DNA of 64,000 nt from Morella rubra. Its lineage: Eukaryota > Streptophyta > Magnoliopsida > Fagales > Myricaceae. Numbering within the stretch: the stretch's first letter is position 1; every line of letters starts with the position of its first letter. Location of the stretch: assembly GCA_003952965.2 (NCBI GenBank), contig CM025850.1, positions 26,967,372 through 27,031,371 of the forward strand. The letters run 5' to 3'. The notes under the pieces were generated by a model that was given only the letters and a program-made list of their open reading frames with translations, did not search any database and had not been told where the DNA came from. A program made the position numbers and the translations under genes. Below, in pieces: positions 10,840 to 23,782 of the stretch.

Positions 10840-13800
10840 AAAAAAATAAGGAAAGATTAACTATTTTTGATTTATTTTGAGATAATTATTACAATCAGAT
10901 TATTTATTCTCGTCGTGAGAAGTTATCTAATTTATTGTTTCCTTGTGCTTGGTAATTAAGTCAGTTTGACATTAGATAAATCAATTTTTTTTTTCTTTTG
11001 GGAATTAGGTACTTCTATCTGTATTTTTGTAGAACGTTTAATGAAATTACCTACTTTTTGGGCATGTACTGTATGACAAAAATTTGTGCTATTCTTTAGC
11101 TATGGGCAATTATGCATAAAATCTGTATGGCTGAAAAACTTGTAGCCACCTTTTTTTGGGCTAGGGCTAGAAACAATTGACATCCTGATTGCCAAACGAC
11201 TGAAGACTTTGTAGGGTTTGATAACGAGATGGGGTTTAGAAGGGGTGGCTAGGGCTAGAAACAATTGGGGGACAAGTTCTGAGTGACCATCGAGGGTATA
11301 AGGTTAAATGGTGTGACCTTGTTATGCTGACAGGTTGCTGAGGTGTAAATGGTTAAGTGAGAGAAATCAGGGCTAGCGTCCGAGTGGATATGGAGGACAT
11401 GCGCTATGCGCTGCTGATGTGGCATTTTCTTTTATTAGTCAGCATTTACTGTTAGTATTTATTGATGCTCTGTGAGGAGAGATCCATTTTTATCTAAACA
11501 TGTGATTCTATGAACTGATTTGTTGAAAGTGTTCCTCAAAAACTATTATATAAAAATTTCAAACCACAGCGATCCCTTGGAGTCTTGTACAATTAAGCCT
11601 TATGCTTTTCTCTCACTGAACCCTATTAACTACGGGCCTCTTTGGGTTGTAGAGGGCACGCAAAGTTGGGCTTATTATTCCAAGTCGGAGACCCACGCAG
11701 CATTCTCCAATAGAAAAGCAGACGGCTGAGGCATCATTTGGTATAGTTTCCTATCGGAAAACAACACGCACCTCTTGGCTTTTCTGTTCATTATTGGCAA
11801 CCATACAAATTAGTCCTCTCCGTTCCCCATTCTGCGAGGGAAGCATGTGTCTTTATTGCATTTTCCAAATTTTTTTTCTTTTTCTTTTTTGGATTGGGTG
11901 ACCAAGATCAAGACCCAAAAAACATAAAAAAAAATAAAATAAAGGATAGGATTTGATTCTCAAAGAGATGGATAATTAATTTATAATTTTCACACACAAA
12001 ATATATGAAAAAGTGTTGGTCTTCGTGAAAAAATATTTTGTGAAAACATGTGCGAATAATTTCTTGTGCTTGGCAAAGATAGATCTGATTTAACAGATTA
12101 GCACAATTAGAATCGACTGTATACGAATTGACATAGTCCCATAATAGATTCATAGGTGAAATAGAGGGCAGTGGGGCTCAACAAACCTCGCATATATATA
12201 ACAAGTACTATAACAAATCGATCGAGTGGCTAGATATTATCATTGATGGCTTTGTTTTTCTTGGAGCTATGTGCTTTGGAAGCCAGCAGAGGATTGAAGA
12301 ACTTTCTACATTCTTTTTGTCAAAACTAAAATTGACTTGGTTCATTCTTATCTTCAATTTTTTTTTTTTAGGGAAACTTTAGTGCTGGAACTGTCTCCAG
12401 TACGACAACCAGTACCGGAAAAGCAGAGGCTGTTACGAGGGCGATGCCCCTTTTTGCTGGGAGACGAAGATTCAAGCGGTGACAGTAGAAACTACCCCTG
12501 CAAATAAATGAATTAAGTATTGGCCCAGAGGAGTGGAGGGGCACCGTAAGGGAACTGAGAGGTCAAAAGGGCGCAGTGCTCAAAATTTGGAAACCGCCTC
12601 TAATTCTACCACTACCCACCCACTCGGAAACTTTATCAGTACATCTCATATTTACAGAGCAAAATCAAAGTGCTCACGATTAAACTTTCGAGTTGTACAA
12701 AAATTAATTATTACTCGCTGTTTGATTTGACCTTAAGACAGAAAGTGACCTAAATACTCTGCAAGACGAAATTATCTTCAATTTATGAGTGGTACTATCC
12801 GGTTTCCCCAATTTTTCTTAAGTAATAATTTCATACTAATATAGCCAAACTAGCTAGAGGTTTGCTTAATTTTACATTATTTTATTTTATAAATGAATTG
12901 CAGAGCTTAAATGTTTGTTTTTTTTTTTAAAGAAAGTTCTCTTTTCTCAAAATAGCATGCTGGAGTGCCTGGCACTGTGACAAAAGTTGGCCCTTTGTAA
13001 GGGTGAGTACTGAAATGATAAATTTGGCTCTGTATCGATATTTTATTAGAATATAATTTTTTGTTTCAGTTCTATTCTGGTATTTTACGAAAATGGAATT
13101 GGAATAGAATTGAAATTTTCGGATTTGGAACCGGAAATTCTTGTTTGGCATATGAGCTTTTTTGAATATATTTTTTTAGACCCTAACAAGTTAAAAATAT
13201 TTTTTTAGACCGAATTTTTGAAAGATTTTTCTATTATTCATCGTATATTAACAATAAATGTAAGCATTCAACTAAAATCTAGATTCTAAAATAAACATTC
13301 AAACAAATTGATACATATGTTATTTTATTTTGAGCCTATTTTTTTTAAAAAAATCGAAATGAAATAAAAATTTTCGATTTTTTTAATTATTCATCATAAA
13401 TTAACAATAAATGTAAAAATTTTCGTCCAAAATCTAGATTTTAAAATAAACATTCAATCAAATTATATATGTTATACTTTATTTTGAATACTTTTTTTAT
13501 TTTTTTAAAAAAAATTAAAAAAGAAAATTTTGATAATTCCTTTAAAATTTTCAGTTCTGATTTTTGACTTTAGAAATTATCAAAAATTACTTTCAATTCT
13601 AAGTCAAATATATGTAAAATTTCTCAAATCGAACGTAAAACCGAAAATACCTATTCGTATTGAAATTTTTACATCCTTAGCCCTGTGGCGCTATTGAACG
13701 AGGTTTCCATAGAGAGGAGTCTAGTCGTCTCTAGACCCGGTGGTCCTGGGCCCTGGCAGTTGGAATGTGTCCACGTGACCAAACAGGCTCGTCAGTCATG

Positions 13801-15640
13801 TTCCACATGAGCTTCGATGGTCGTATCAGGTGAAGAAATAGAGATAACGTGTCTACATGTCACCTTTTCATTAGCTCGTACACCAACTCCCACGTGTTTG
13901 GGACCATTGCATCACGTGGTCTCTACATACCGCACTTTCAATCTCCGCATGTACAAGAAAAAGTTGACGGGGATATGTGTTGTGTTGTGTTGGGGTTGGG
14001 GACGATCACAATGGGATGAAAGAAAAGGAATCACCTTTTTCTTCTTAAACTTTTTCTTCTGCAGTACGACTTCCTCTCTCTCTTCTTAACTTGCAGTGTC
14101 CTGTGCTCATATCGATTGCCTCCATAAAGCTATGCTCAGCCCTTGTCAATGATACGATCTCTTGTCTCCGATTCACAGACGGGAAGACATCAACTTTAGG
14201 GTTACTGGGCAGCACCTTTGAAAGGGAGCCAAGGTTAACTTATTCATCTGCATTTGCACCTGCACCTCTCCACTCTGAGTCTCCAACAGCGTTCTCTACG
14301 TCTCGAGTGAGTCTCACTGCCTTAGATGGACTTAGGTGCAGGTACAGGTGCAGACGAATGAGATAAATCTTCGTGTTTTCTGTTGGAAGGTAAGAAAAAA
14401 AAGCTTGAGATTTTCAGTTAGTATCTGCTTAAACTGATGTCAAACTGATAAAATCAGCCGGTTTCCGATCTATTTTCTGTTTTGGTGTTTTATGTGTTGA
14501 TCAAATGGATTGATGGAAACTTTTTCATAGAAATTTACAGACTAAATGAGCTTCTCTTTTCTATTACTTAACCGTTGTTTTGTGCAAATCTCTGGGACAA
14601 AAATTGTATCATTGTTTGGGAACTTCACACGAATGCCGCAGAGAATATTTTCATCTTAAAATCTCTCCTTTTGAGAGGCTACCAGCTCAACGAAGTTTAA
14701 TTTTCTTCCCATAGTCGGCTGTAAGCTTTAGGCTTTCTTGCAACTTCGATTGATCTGTGAGATCAACTGATTTTATCCCATTTCCACCCAGCACACACCA
14801 AAAAACTCCTTTAAATTTTTAGGAAAACGCCAGTGTCTTGCATTTACTACGCCATGCGATCAAACTAAACTACGCAAAGGGCTCGTGAAGGCACGCATAG
14901 CTGTTTGTTACTTTCTTTGGCTTTGGTTTTCTCTACCTATGTGTTCTCGTAAATAGGGCATCATATGCCTGAATGGTAGACTACATCCTTTGCTTGTTTG
15001 GTCTGAAACGTTTTCATTTATGTTGATAAAGAATATGGTAAGCAAATTTCTCTGTTGGATAGCTTTTTGTTTATAGGGAATGATTACTAGGATCTACTAT
15101 TTTTAGATTCAAAATTAGGCCGAATCTGCTTGACCCATCCTTCTGCGAGAGATGGAACGGATGAACTTTGCATCCTATAGTGACAATGTTGGGTGCATAG
15201 AGCCCGGATTTAGAGGGGAGTTGGTTGGAGAGTTTAGAAATCTATGGGTCATTCCAGATGCACATATTTTGTCAAGAAAGATTAATATAATAACCAGAAA
15301 CAAACGCCCTCGTATAGATTGGTTTTGAGAAGGCTTTTCAAAACGAGGACTTTTAGCGCTTGGCTTTTGAGGTCTGAGATAAATATTATGAATATATAGG
15401 AAATCGGACATAGGTGGTACTGGCAATTACGTGAGGAAGGCATTAGTTTATCTAGTCTCAGTGCATGATATCCCGGGTCCCAGACCAATATTTTATCTTT
15501 TAATTAGGGTACGTAAGGATATAGAATTTCAAGCTTTAGGAAGGAAGTGCCCGTGGGTGTTACGCAACACAAAGTTTGTGTAGTTTATACGAATAATATT
15601 TAGAGAGTTAGTCATTCCATGGGTAGATAAGTGGAAGAAA
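10840..15640. other. AT-rich intergenic stretch
   Basis: No gene is recognisable on either strand. The region is poor in complexity from 12900 to 13680 and includes a tandem pair listed separately. 13700-14360 is richer in GC and contains several CACGTG/ACGTG boxes that could belong to a lost promoter. The open frames around 13817-14366 have no ATG-initiated family resemblance. Confidence 0.45.
13215..13500. repeat. Tandem pair of about 150-bp AT-rich units
   Basis: The segment beginning TTATTCATCGTATATTAAC (about 13234) recurs as TTATTCATCATAAATTAAC (about 13387). Both are followed by the same AAAATCTAGATT and AATAAACATTCAA blocks. The two units are adjacent, in the same orientation and clearly diverged. 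No coding content. Confidence 0.75.
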
Positions 15641-15699
15641 CAACTACGACAAGTATGGTATATGTGCCCTGGCTTTTATTAACACAAATCAGCTCGGTA

Positions 15700-17030
15700 T
15701 ACAAAAATTACAAATTATGGAGCTCGGTAAGCCAACTCTCATCACAGTCATCTCCTCTCCAACTGCCACCATCTCTCGAAGACTTAGCTCCGCGTTTGAT
15801 TGAGAGACAATCTCCTTCAACATTCTGTAATCCTCCCCTTCCCTCAATAGTTTCTAATCCTTTGAATCTTCATACTGACACTAGAATTTTTGTGCCTTCT
15901 TAGGAACAAGATCATGATTCTGGAATCACTGAACCTTTTGATCCAACTGCACGTCAAAACAGCACCTCCTCTCATTCTACTCATAGCATGGTAACTCGAT
16001 CTCAGATTGGGATTAAGAAACCAAACCCCTAAGTATGCTATGACAGTAGTTAGCCAAGATATTCCACGCGAACCTCGTTCTGTTAAGTTTGCTCTCAATC
16101 ATGATGGATGGCGGATTGCAATGCAGGAAGAGCTAGCTGCACTTTATCATAACCATACATGGAAGTTTGTTCCTTGTGATCCTACCATGCATGTTATAGG
16201 TTCCAAGTGGGTCTTTAAGTCCAAACTTAAACCAGACGACACTCTTGATCAACTTAAGGCTCGCTTGATTGCTAAAGGTTATCATCAAATGGATGGTGTC
16301 GATTACACTGAAACATTCTCTCCTGTCATCAAGCCAGGAACAATCTGCCTTGTCCTTAGTCTTGCCCTTGTTCGACATTGGAATATCCGATAATTGGACA
16401 TTAAAATTGTCTTTCTCCATGGCCTTATCTCTGAATATCTTTATATGGAACAACCCTTCGACATGGTTGATCCCCAATTTCCTACTCACATGTGCAAACT
16501 ACAACGTCTACTTTACGAATTGAAACAAACACCTCAAGCCTGGTTTGATCGTTTTAGTGCTTTCCTACTTAAAACACAATTTTGTTTTTGTAGCTTAGCT
16601 GATCCATCACTATTTATCTTACACTCTCCACTTGGAACTCTAATTCTCTTATTGTATGTTGATGATATGCTTCTCACAAGCTCTAATCCCCAGCTTTTAG
16701 ACAACTTCATTAAGATTTTGAACACTGAATTTGCAATGAAGGATCTCGGTCCCGTTCATCACTTCCTTGGTATTGAGATCACCCCAACTCAAGACGGGTT
16801 GCGTCTCTCACAATCTCACTATGCGCTCACCATTCTTGAAAAAACTCAGATGGTAGACTGTAAGCCCATGAGCACACCTCTGGAAGCAAAAACTAAGGGA
16901 CTTGATATTGAAATCCTTCTCGAGGATTCAAGTTCTTATCACGGCATTATTAGAGCCTTACAATACTTAAAATTTACTAGACCTGATATCTCATATAGTG
17001 TCAATCTGAAAAGATGCAACCGCATTATGG
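15700..17030 (+). mobile_element. Ty1/copia pol fragment (reverse transcriptase, degenerate)
   Basis: The plus strand carries the middle of a copia polyprotein. The linker MVTRSQIGIKKPNP (about 15988-16029) precedes the RVT_2 reverse transcriptase, where GSKWVFKSKLKPD, ARLIAKGYHQ and the catalytic YVDD box (16655-16666) are all legible. The frame is shifted between linker and polymerase near 16025, and has an in-frame TAA at 16391-16393 where copia elements normally encode Gln (RQLDIK). The match fades after RPDISYSVN (about 17005), so RNase H is missing. No LTR, gag or integrase could be found beside it. It is a dead fragment. Confidence 0.9.
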
Positions 17031-17134
17031 CAAGAAATTCGAAAAACTCAATCTGGGAACTCAAGAACACCGCATTTCGAATTAATGCAGTAAAAGTGAA
17101 AGAGAACAAGTGCCTTTACCTTGTAATGGAGTGA

Positions 17135-17600
17135 TAAGATGAAGTAGAATAAAGCCCAGATGATTTTTTACATATTTGACAAACTTTGAACAAATTTAGA
17201 AAGAAAGAAAAAAAAGACGAACAAGAGAAATTGAAAAAGGAGAGAAATGTGACTTTCAGGTGAAAGTTTGCAAGTTACAGTGAAAAGTAATGAGTGATAA
17301 AGTGATTTTATTTTTGCTAGAAAGACTTCACCAGATAACACTTCCACTTATATAGGCAGTTCTCAGGTGCAAGCCTGAGCTATGACTAACTCCAAGCTAA
17401 CTCGAATCACACTTACAATATAGATTTACATCAAAATTTTCCAAATTAACACAAATTATAGAAAATCATCTTTTCTATACGAATTGAAAATTTATAAGAT
17501 ACTATACTAACATCATGTGCATATGAAAGAAATATTAAAAATCAATACACTTATGGAATTGAACATATACATATAGCTTTTCTCAAGAATTCGAATATCT
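17135..17600. other. Spacer between two oppositely oriented copia remnants
   Basis: AT-rich sequence separates the plus-strand copia fragment from the minus-strand one. I see no gene in it. It may contain decayed LTR sequence, but I could not pair it with another copy. Confidence 0.4.
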
Positions 17601-20140
17601 GTAAACAAGTCTATTAATTGATTTTCAAAGGAAACATGTTTTAGAGTATACTAACTTGATTTTCAACAACGTCATGTATTAATGACACTCGTATTATCAC
17701 AAAACACAATCATAGAACCTTGATTTATACCATAATTAGTGAGTATTTGATTCATCTAAAGAAGTTGAGGACAACAACTTCTCGTAGCGATATATTTAGG
17801 TTTAGCTATGGATAAAAATATCAAATTTTTTTTTTCTTACTCAAACATGGTACAAGATTTGTACCCATGTAAAAGCATCCTCCTGATATACTATTTCTGT
17901 CATCAACATCCTCTGCGCAATCAACATGAATATCGAGTTAGACTCACATTTGAGTACTTTGAATACCAAATACCGAAATTTAATATCCCATTAATATACC
18001 TTATAATTCTCTTGACAACATTTAAATGAGATTCCTTTTAATTTTAGCTTGATATCTAACACATGCATCAACACTAAAAGAAAGGTCAGGTTGGCTAGCA
18101 GTTAGATACAAAAAGACTTCCAATCATGCTCCTATAAAGTGTTTAATCTAGACTTTTTCAAGAGAAATCAAGATCTAATTTCGTACTAGTACTCATATGA
18201 GTTCTAGAATGTTTATTATTGTCCAATCCAAATCTGTTCACAAGTTATTTAGTATATTTAGATTGTGTGATAAACAAACTATTACTACATAGCTTAATTT
18301 GCTGACCAAGAAAAATATAAGTTCACCTATAATACTCATTTCAAATTCGTATTTCATGGCTTCCACAAATTTAAGAGCACGTGAATTAATATGTGAGCCA
18401 AATACTATATCTTCAACATATATTTGAGCAATGATAATACCATCTTTAATCCTTTTTATAAAAAGAGTACGATCACCACCTCCTCTAGAGAAATTATTTT
18501 CTAATATGTATGTTGTCAACCTGTCATACCAAGCTCGTGGAGCTTGTTTTAGCCCATAAAAAGCTTTCTTTAGCTTGTAAACGTGATCTGCAAATTTAGG
18601 ACCAAGAAATCCTTTAAGTTGCTTCACATAAACTTCTTCTTGTAGAATGTCATTCAAGAAAGCACTCTTAACATCTACCTTGGGAGATGTTTGGTTGCAA
18701 AAATTTCCACTTCAATAAAATAACTCTTCAAAATTCTCACTCTCCCCATCAAATCATAACCTTTCACTCCAAATAAATATAAAAAATTTATTCAAATCAT
18801 CTCTATTTTTACTTTTTCGCCAACTCTAATACTTCAAAATTTTTACCACCCCAAAATTTTTACAATCAAACATCACCATGTAGCAAGAAAAAGCAAGAAG
18901 TATAGGGATAGATCTAACCTTGCAACTGTAGCAAAAAATCTACTCATTCAACTTGAGTGCATCCTTATTCAACAAAGTCTCACGAAAATCTACCCATTCA
19001 ACTTGAGCATATCTTTAAGCAACAAATCTAGCTTTGTTTAGAACAACAATCTCATTCTCATCATATTTGTTTTTAAAAATCTATTTAGTACCAATGACAT
19101 TACAATAAAAAGGTCTAGGAACAAGAAATTACACGTCATTTCGAATCAGCTGGTTTAGTTCCTCATGTATTGTGATTATCTAGCATTCATCATTTAAGGC
19201 TTCCTCTAATTTCTTGGGTTCAATAAGAGACACATAACACGAAAAAATTAATTGATTTAGAACTCTTTCTCGAAGTCTCATGTCTTCATTAACATCATTA
19301 ATAATATTATCTTTAAGTAGATTTGATTTAATTCTTGAAGATGATTCTTTACAAAAAGATACATCCAGGTAGAGAGCTTTAATTCTCAATAATCTATTCA
19401 TCACCATTCTAGAACATATTCTATAACATCAAGTTTTAAGCTATATGTCATCATTAATAATAACATTTATAGACTCATTGATAGGAAAATTACAAACTCT
19501 ATAAGCCCTACTAGAAGTGGAATAACTTAGAAAAATACCTTTATCCTTTTGGAGTCAAATTTTGTCACATTTTTCTTTATCTCTCAAAATGAAGCACTTG
19601 CTGCTAAAGATTTAAAAATAATTAACTGTGGGCTTCTTACCTTTTTATGCTCATATGGACTCTTTTTGATCTCGGGTCTGATAACACTCTGTTGAAGATG
19701 TAATAGGCTGTGTTTATAGCTTCTCCCTAGAAGTTTTATGTAAGATTTTTTCCTTAAAACATCACACACGTTATGTCTTGAAGAATGCGATTCTTCCTCT
19801 CTAATACTCTTTTTGTTGATGTGTAATCGGAGCTTAAAAAATTGATGCATCCTTTATTTGAGACAAAAATGTTCAAAACAAGAAATTTGGAATTATTTTC
19901 CGCGATCACTCATTATTCTTACCATGATACTAGCTTCCTCATTTTGAATTCGTTTACAAAGGCCTTAAACACGATCAAAAGTGTTAGAGTTTTTCCTTAG
20001 CAATTCAATCCATGTATATATGGAAAAATCTTCTACTAATCTATATTTTTTATAATTTATTTTGAAGATACTATGCCACCTAACCAAATATTGACACTGA
20101 TTTTGCAAGTATGGTTCAAATCTAGCAGTGATTCATGAAT
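17600..20140 (-). mobile_element. Ty1/copia element, minus strand, degenerate
   Basis: Read from high to low coordinates, the copia order is preserved: integrase C-terminus (about 20000-19560, LLGRSYKHS-type frame), linker and reverse transcriptase N-terminus (about 19230-18950, with EELNQLIRNDV and VIGTKWIFKNKYDENE legible through stops), the reverse transcriptase core (18657-18238, [20 protein letters not shown] and a YVED variant of the YVDD box), and RNase H (about 17990-17630, DDRNSISGGCFYMG and an ATRSCCPQLL-type motif). Frames are broken repeatedly and no LTR pair is evident. A MITE interrupts it at about 18685-18875. The catalytic Asp-to-Glu change and many stops show that it is inactive. 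Confidence 0.88.
18685..18875. mobile_element. Small MITE inserted in the copia reverse transcriptase
   Basis: About 190 bp of AT-rich sequence with inverted ends (GATGTTTGGTTG at the left; GATGTTTGATTG at the right on the other strand) splits the reverse transcriptase frame between the N-terminal conserved block and the [14 protein letters not shown] segment. Its ends and interior resemble, in reverse orientation, the sequence at about 60860-61050. Confidence 0.7.
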
Positions 20141-20199
20141 TTGTTAGGTTTAATTTCCGATTTTTTTTTTTGGAAAACCAACATGCCCTTAAATTTAAG

Positions 20200-21285
20200 A
20201 AAAAATTACAAATCATCCACTAGGTTTTAGTGCCTCTTTTAAAAAACTCACTAGGTTTTAAAAAAAATTAAAAAAGCTCACTAGATTTGTTATTTTGGTA
20301 TGATTCGGACGTGTTTGTAAAACATAACTATGCTAAATAATTACATTATTCTAAAATTTTAGCCTACAAACATAACTAATTCAAAATTTTTATCAAATAA
20401 AATAACTTTAAAATAATCTCTCCTCCCCATCAAATCATCCATTTTTATTACAATAAACATGAAAAATTCACTCAAATCATTTCCCTCTTCACCTTTTCAC
20501 CAACTCCATAAAATTCTACTTCTCTCTTTTTAACTTTTTCACCAACTCTTATAAAATTTTACTTTGTTTACTACTTTTTTATATAACCCAATAAAACTCA
20601 ATTTTCACAACATTCTCCAAATATTTCACTTAGTTAAAGTTTGCAAACGCACCCAAAAACTCACTTGACCTAATGCCGTTACGCTTATTTAACGGAAAGT
20701 TATCCTGCCTAATCGTAAATGTGACATGTGTCATTAAAATTAATAAAAAATACAAATATTTTTTTAAAAAGGAGAAAAAGTTTGGGAGACTCGACCCATT
20801 CATGGTGGAGGAGTCTCCCCCCTCCACCCCTAGCTAAGGTTGAGGAGGGATTCCTTCTCTGGCTACCTACAGGGAGGGATCCTCCCTCCTCTACCTCGGG
20901 TGGTGCTCTAGGGTGGTTGGGGGGACCTCCCTCGTAAAAGTGATTGCGTGATGAGGGGAGATCCCCCAACCACCCAGCCGCTACCACTCGGGTGGAGGAG
21001 GGAGGGTGGCTAAGGGCTCCCCCTCCACTTGTGAACGGGTTGTTTGCGTTTTTTTTTTTTTAAGGTTTTAAGATTTTAAAATTCAAAATTTCAATTTTAG
21101 TATTAAATTTCAATTTTTTTTTCTTATTTTAGATTTTAATTTTTTAATTTTAATTTATTTTAATTTCACGTGTCACATGAGTATGATAAATTTTGATACC
21201 AAAATAATAAATTTAGTGAGGTTTTTTTTTTTTTTTTTTTAATTCAATGAGTTTTTTAAAAAGTTACGACCTGTAATTTCGCAGG
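20200..21285. mobile_element. Non-autonomous long-TIR element, Mutator-MITE-like, nested
   Basis: About 1.1 kb with roughly 100-bp inverted ends: AAATTAC, CACTAGGTTTT and TATTTTGGTATGA at the left, the complements at the right. These ends are related to the 633-bp MITE at 9684. The interior (20770-21030) is GC-rich and internally palindromic (GGGAGGGATCCTCCCTCC). Another MITE is inserted in its left arm at about 20307-20653. It is absent from copy 1 of the surrounding duplication, so it arrived after the duplication or was lost there. The target duplication is imperfect (AATTTAAGA against AATTTAAAG). Confidence 0.75.
20307..20653. mobile_element. MITE nested in the TIR of a larger element
   Basis: About 350 bp beginning GGACGTGTTTGTAAAAC and ending GTTTGCAAACGCACCC, so the ends are imperfect inverted repeats. 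Removing it rejoins GTATGATTC to AAAACTCACTTGACC, which restores the order seen in the related MITE at 9684 (GTATGAAAACTAACTCAAG). The AT-rich interior resembles 23225-23559. Confidence 0.75.
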
Positions 21286-22925
21286 AGAATTTAAAGTCAC
21301 TACTTTCTCACCCGTTCACGTCTCATCTCAAATGGGAGACTGAAATGGGCTCCAGTCTCCACAGTGGCACAATGGGCTCCAGTCTCAAACTGTTTGTTTT
21401 TTGCTAATCACACTAGGTTTTACTTGGCGACTTCGCGGCTCAACCGTCTCCGCGATAAGCTTTACTCATTCCTTACCGACCCTTTCCTGCCGTCCCCATT
21501 TTTCTTGGCGACTTAGCGGCTCAACCGTCTTCCCTGGTAAGTTTCTCTCACGACACTCTCTGCTCCTCCTTTTCTCTCCCTCGTCCTCCTTTTCTCAGCC
21601 TGCTTGGCGTCTCAACCAGCCTCCACATCAAGTTTCTCTCACCCAACTCCTCCCTTACTTTTGTTTTCAGACCTGAGCGACAGATTCAATAACTCTAGGC
21701 TCTAGCGAATGGAAATTCTAGGACTCAAGAAGCATGATGAATTGTTATGTAAATGTCAGTACCTGAAATTGGAATTGCATGCTTTTGTTGTTTGGGGATG
21801 TTCTTTGTGTGATATTTGTCTTGAAGAGGGCGGTCATAGCAGTTTCTTGATCTTCTGTTGATATTTCGTCAGATGCATCGGTGTTTTAGAGCAAGTTCCT
21901 CATACTTTATAGCAGTATAGACTAATTCTTAAATGAGCTAATTTCAAATCGTTGCACAGCTTTGATGTACTCAGTGACCTTGCAATACGATTCTTTGGAA
22001 ATGCAAGCAGACGATTTTCGCATTTCGATATATAAGGGATTTCTAAACAGTCTTTGTGCTGCTAAATGTGAAGGCCAATATTGATGGCTGAACAGGTTGG
22101 GAATGTGTCTTAAGGAATTTAAAGGTTGCTCACAACAAAAAGGCCATGGGACTGTGGATTAATCTGTTTTCTTCATAATTTTTATCTTATGTTATTTTTT
22201 ATTTTGGTTGGATCTGGAATATGGCTTTCTTAGGATTGCATTTCGCATATGGAATTCGAGATATATTTCTGATCGATTCTAACTTCTAAGGTAGGAGAAT
22301 TCGTGATTGACTTTTGGTTCAACATTTAACTTGTAGTAGGTGTGACTTCCCTTAGATGATTGTGTGTAGCTAAAGTTTGAAATAGATTATGTAGTGTATC
22401 TCCATCGAATAACGTCTTTTAATTTATATATTTTTATATCATTGGTTTTATTTACTTTCCTTTTGTTGTTTTGATTCCATGGTTGGCCTTTAACTTTTAA
22501 TTCAAGGTATGGATTTTGGTCTGATTGATTCTGCAGTCCTTTAGTTACCAATATATTTGCTTTTATCAGTTGGTAGCTGAACGCAAGTCAAATCCGGCAA
22601 AACGTGGAACCTGCAGTGTGCTAGTTGGAGGTTTTGATTGGGAGTTTTGGGAAAAAGCATCTGGTAATGAATATATTTGGAGTGGTTTCTTTCATTTATT
22701 TGCATGGATTTGAATTCTTACTATTAGATATGACATGACTTTAAACGTGCCTTTTTAGTTGCCATATGTCTAGTACCTTACAGCAAATTTAGATATATTT
22801 TGTCTAGATTTTCATGCAATGACAATGATAAGTAATCTTGCTCATTTGATCTCACTCTCCTCTTTTAATAGCATTAGTTATCAGTTCGTTAATTATAATT
22901 ACTAGGCTGTTTGAGGTTGTTTAAG

Positions 22926-23782
22926 GGGTATACTTCATAATTTAACCTATGTACAACTCTTACGAGAAAGCCTATAAACCTATATCTAATACTGGTTCTG
23001 TTGTGAAAAAGACCACCCAAAAATAAAGCAATACACGAACAATCACAGGAGCATATATCGCTGGAGCTATCTTGTGTGAAGTTCTTGTCCCTAACGTTTA
23101 CAAAAAAAAAAAATGTTCCTGTCTTTCATGCAAAGCCCAGTGAAGTAATTTTTTTTTTTTTGTGAAGGATGTGGTTAGAGACAGAGAAGGGACACATGGT
23201 TAATGAGGCTTTTACGGAGATTTAGGGCATGTTCGTTTTTAAAATTATTTAGAATACAAATATATTCAACAAAATTGCAAAACCAACATCCAAAATCTTA
23301 CACACAAACTCCAATACCTTTTAAAAAAAAAAATTATAACAAATCTTTTCTCTTTATATTTTTTCACCTAACTCAATACTTTTTTTGTTAAACAATTACA
23401 TCAAATCATCTCTCTTTACACCTTTTTACAAACTCTAACAAAAATTAAATATCTTTAAAACTTTTCACTAACCTTTACCCAAAAACCTATAAAATTCTAA
23501 TATACATAAATATTCACAATTTTTCCAAAATCCTACAGTTTTTTACAAAACGAACACCCTTTTACATTTCAGATGAGGTTGATGGTTGAGAAAGATATCA
23601 TGTACCAGCGTATTTGTAATCAAGCTTTTCTAGTTCCTGTCTTTTGAAGTTGCTTCAGTTTGAGAAATAGAAATTTTCTTGTTTTTTTTTCTTTGTTTGG
23701 ATTAGTGGTTCTAGGGTTTTACTGAGACAAATGCAGTCGCAGATTCGGAGGATCCGAGTACGAAAACAAGTATCAGAGAGAA
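22926..23782. mobile_element. Intergenic stretch containing a MITE at 23225-23559
   Basis: A MITE of about 335 bp has ends GGGCATGTTCGTTTT and, on the other strand, GGGTGTTCGTTTTG. Its interior (repeated ACTCCAATACC and CATCAAATCATCTCTC motifs) is the reverse complement of sequence at about 57700-58160 and related to 20307-20653. The rest is the upstream region of the zinc-finger gene, with no visible gene. Confidence 0.65.

Larger units (their letters stand above)
19700..22925. repeat. Duplicated block, copy 2 (partner at 700-3009)
   Basis: The order copia integrase fragment, leader, exon-like segment is the same as at 700-3009. Here it is expanded by about 1.1 kb of TIR-element sequence at 20200-21285. 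The exon-like segment (about 22573-22665) is bounded by TTTATCAG and GTAATG and keeps an open frame (legible: LVAERKSNPAKRGT) that is frameshifted in copy 1. Homology ends at GGTTGTTTAAG (about 22925), exactly where copy 1 continues into the TRM112 leader; no TRM112 sequence follows here. The copia part is distinctly more diverged than the leader part. Confidence 0.8.

Noticed and set aside
13817-14366. Two adjacent frames of about 90 codons
   Set aside because: No ATG-based start for the second, no family motif, and low-complexity Phe/Ser runs in the first. Probably chance frames in a locally GC-richer stretch.
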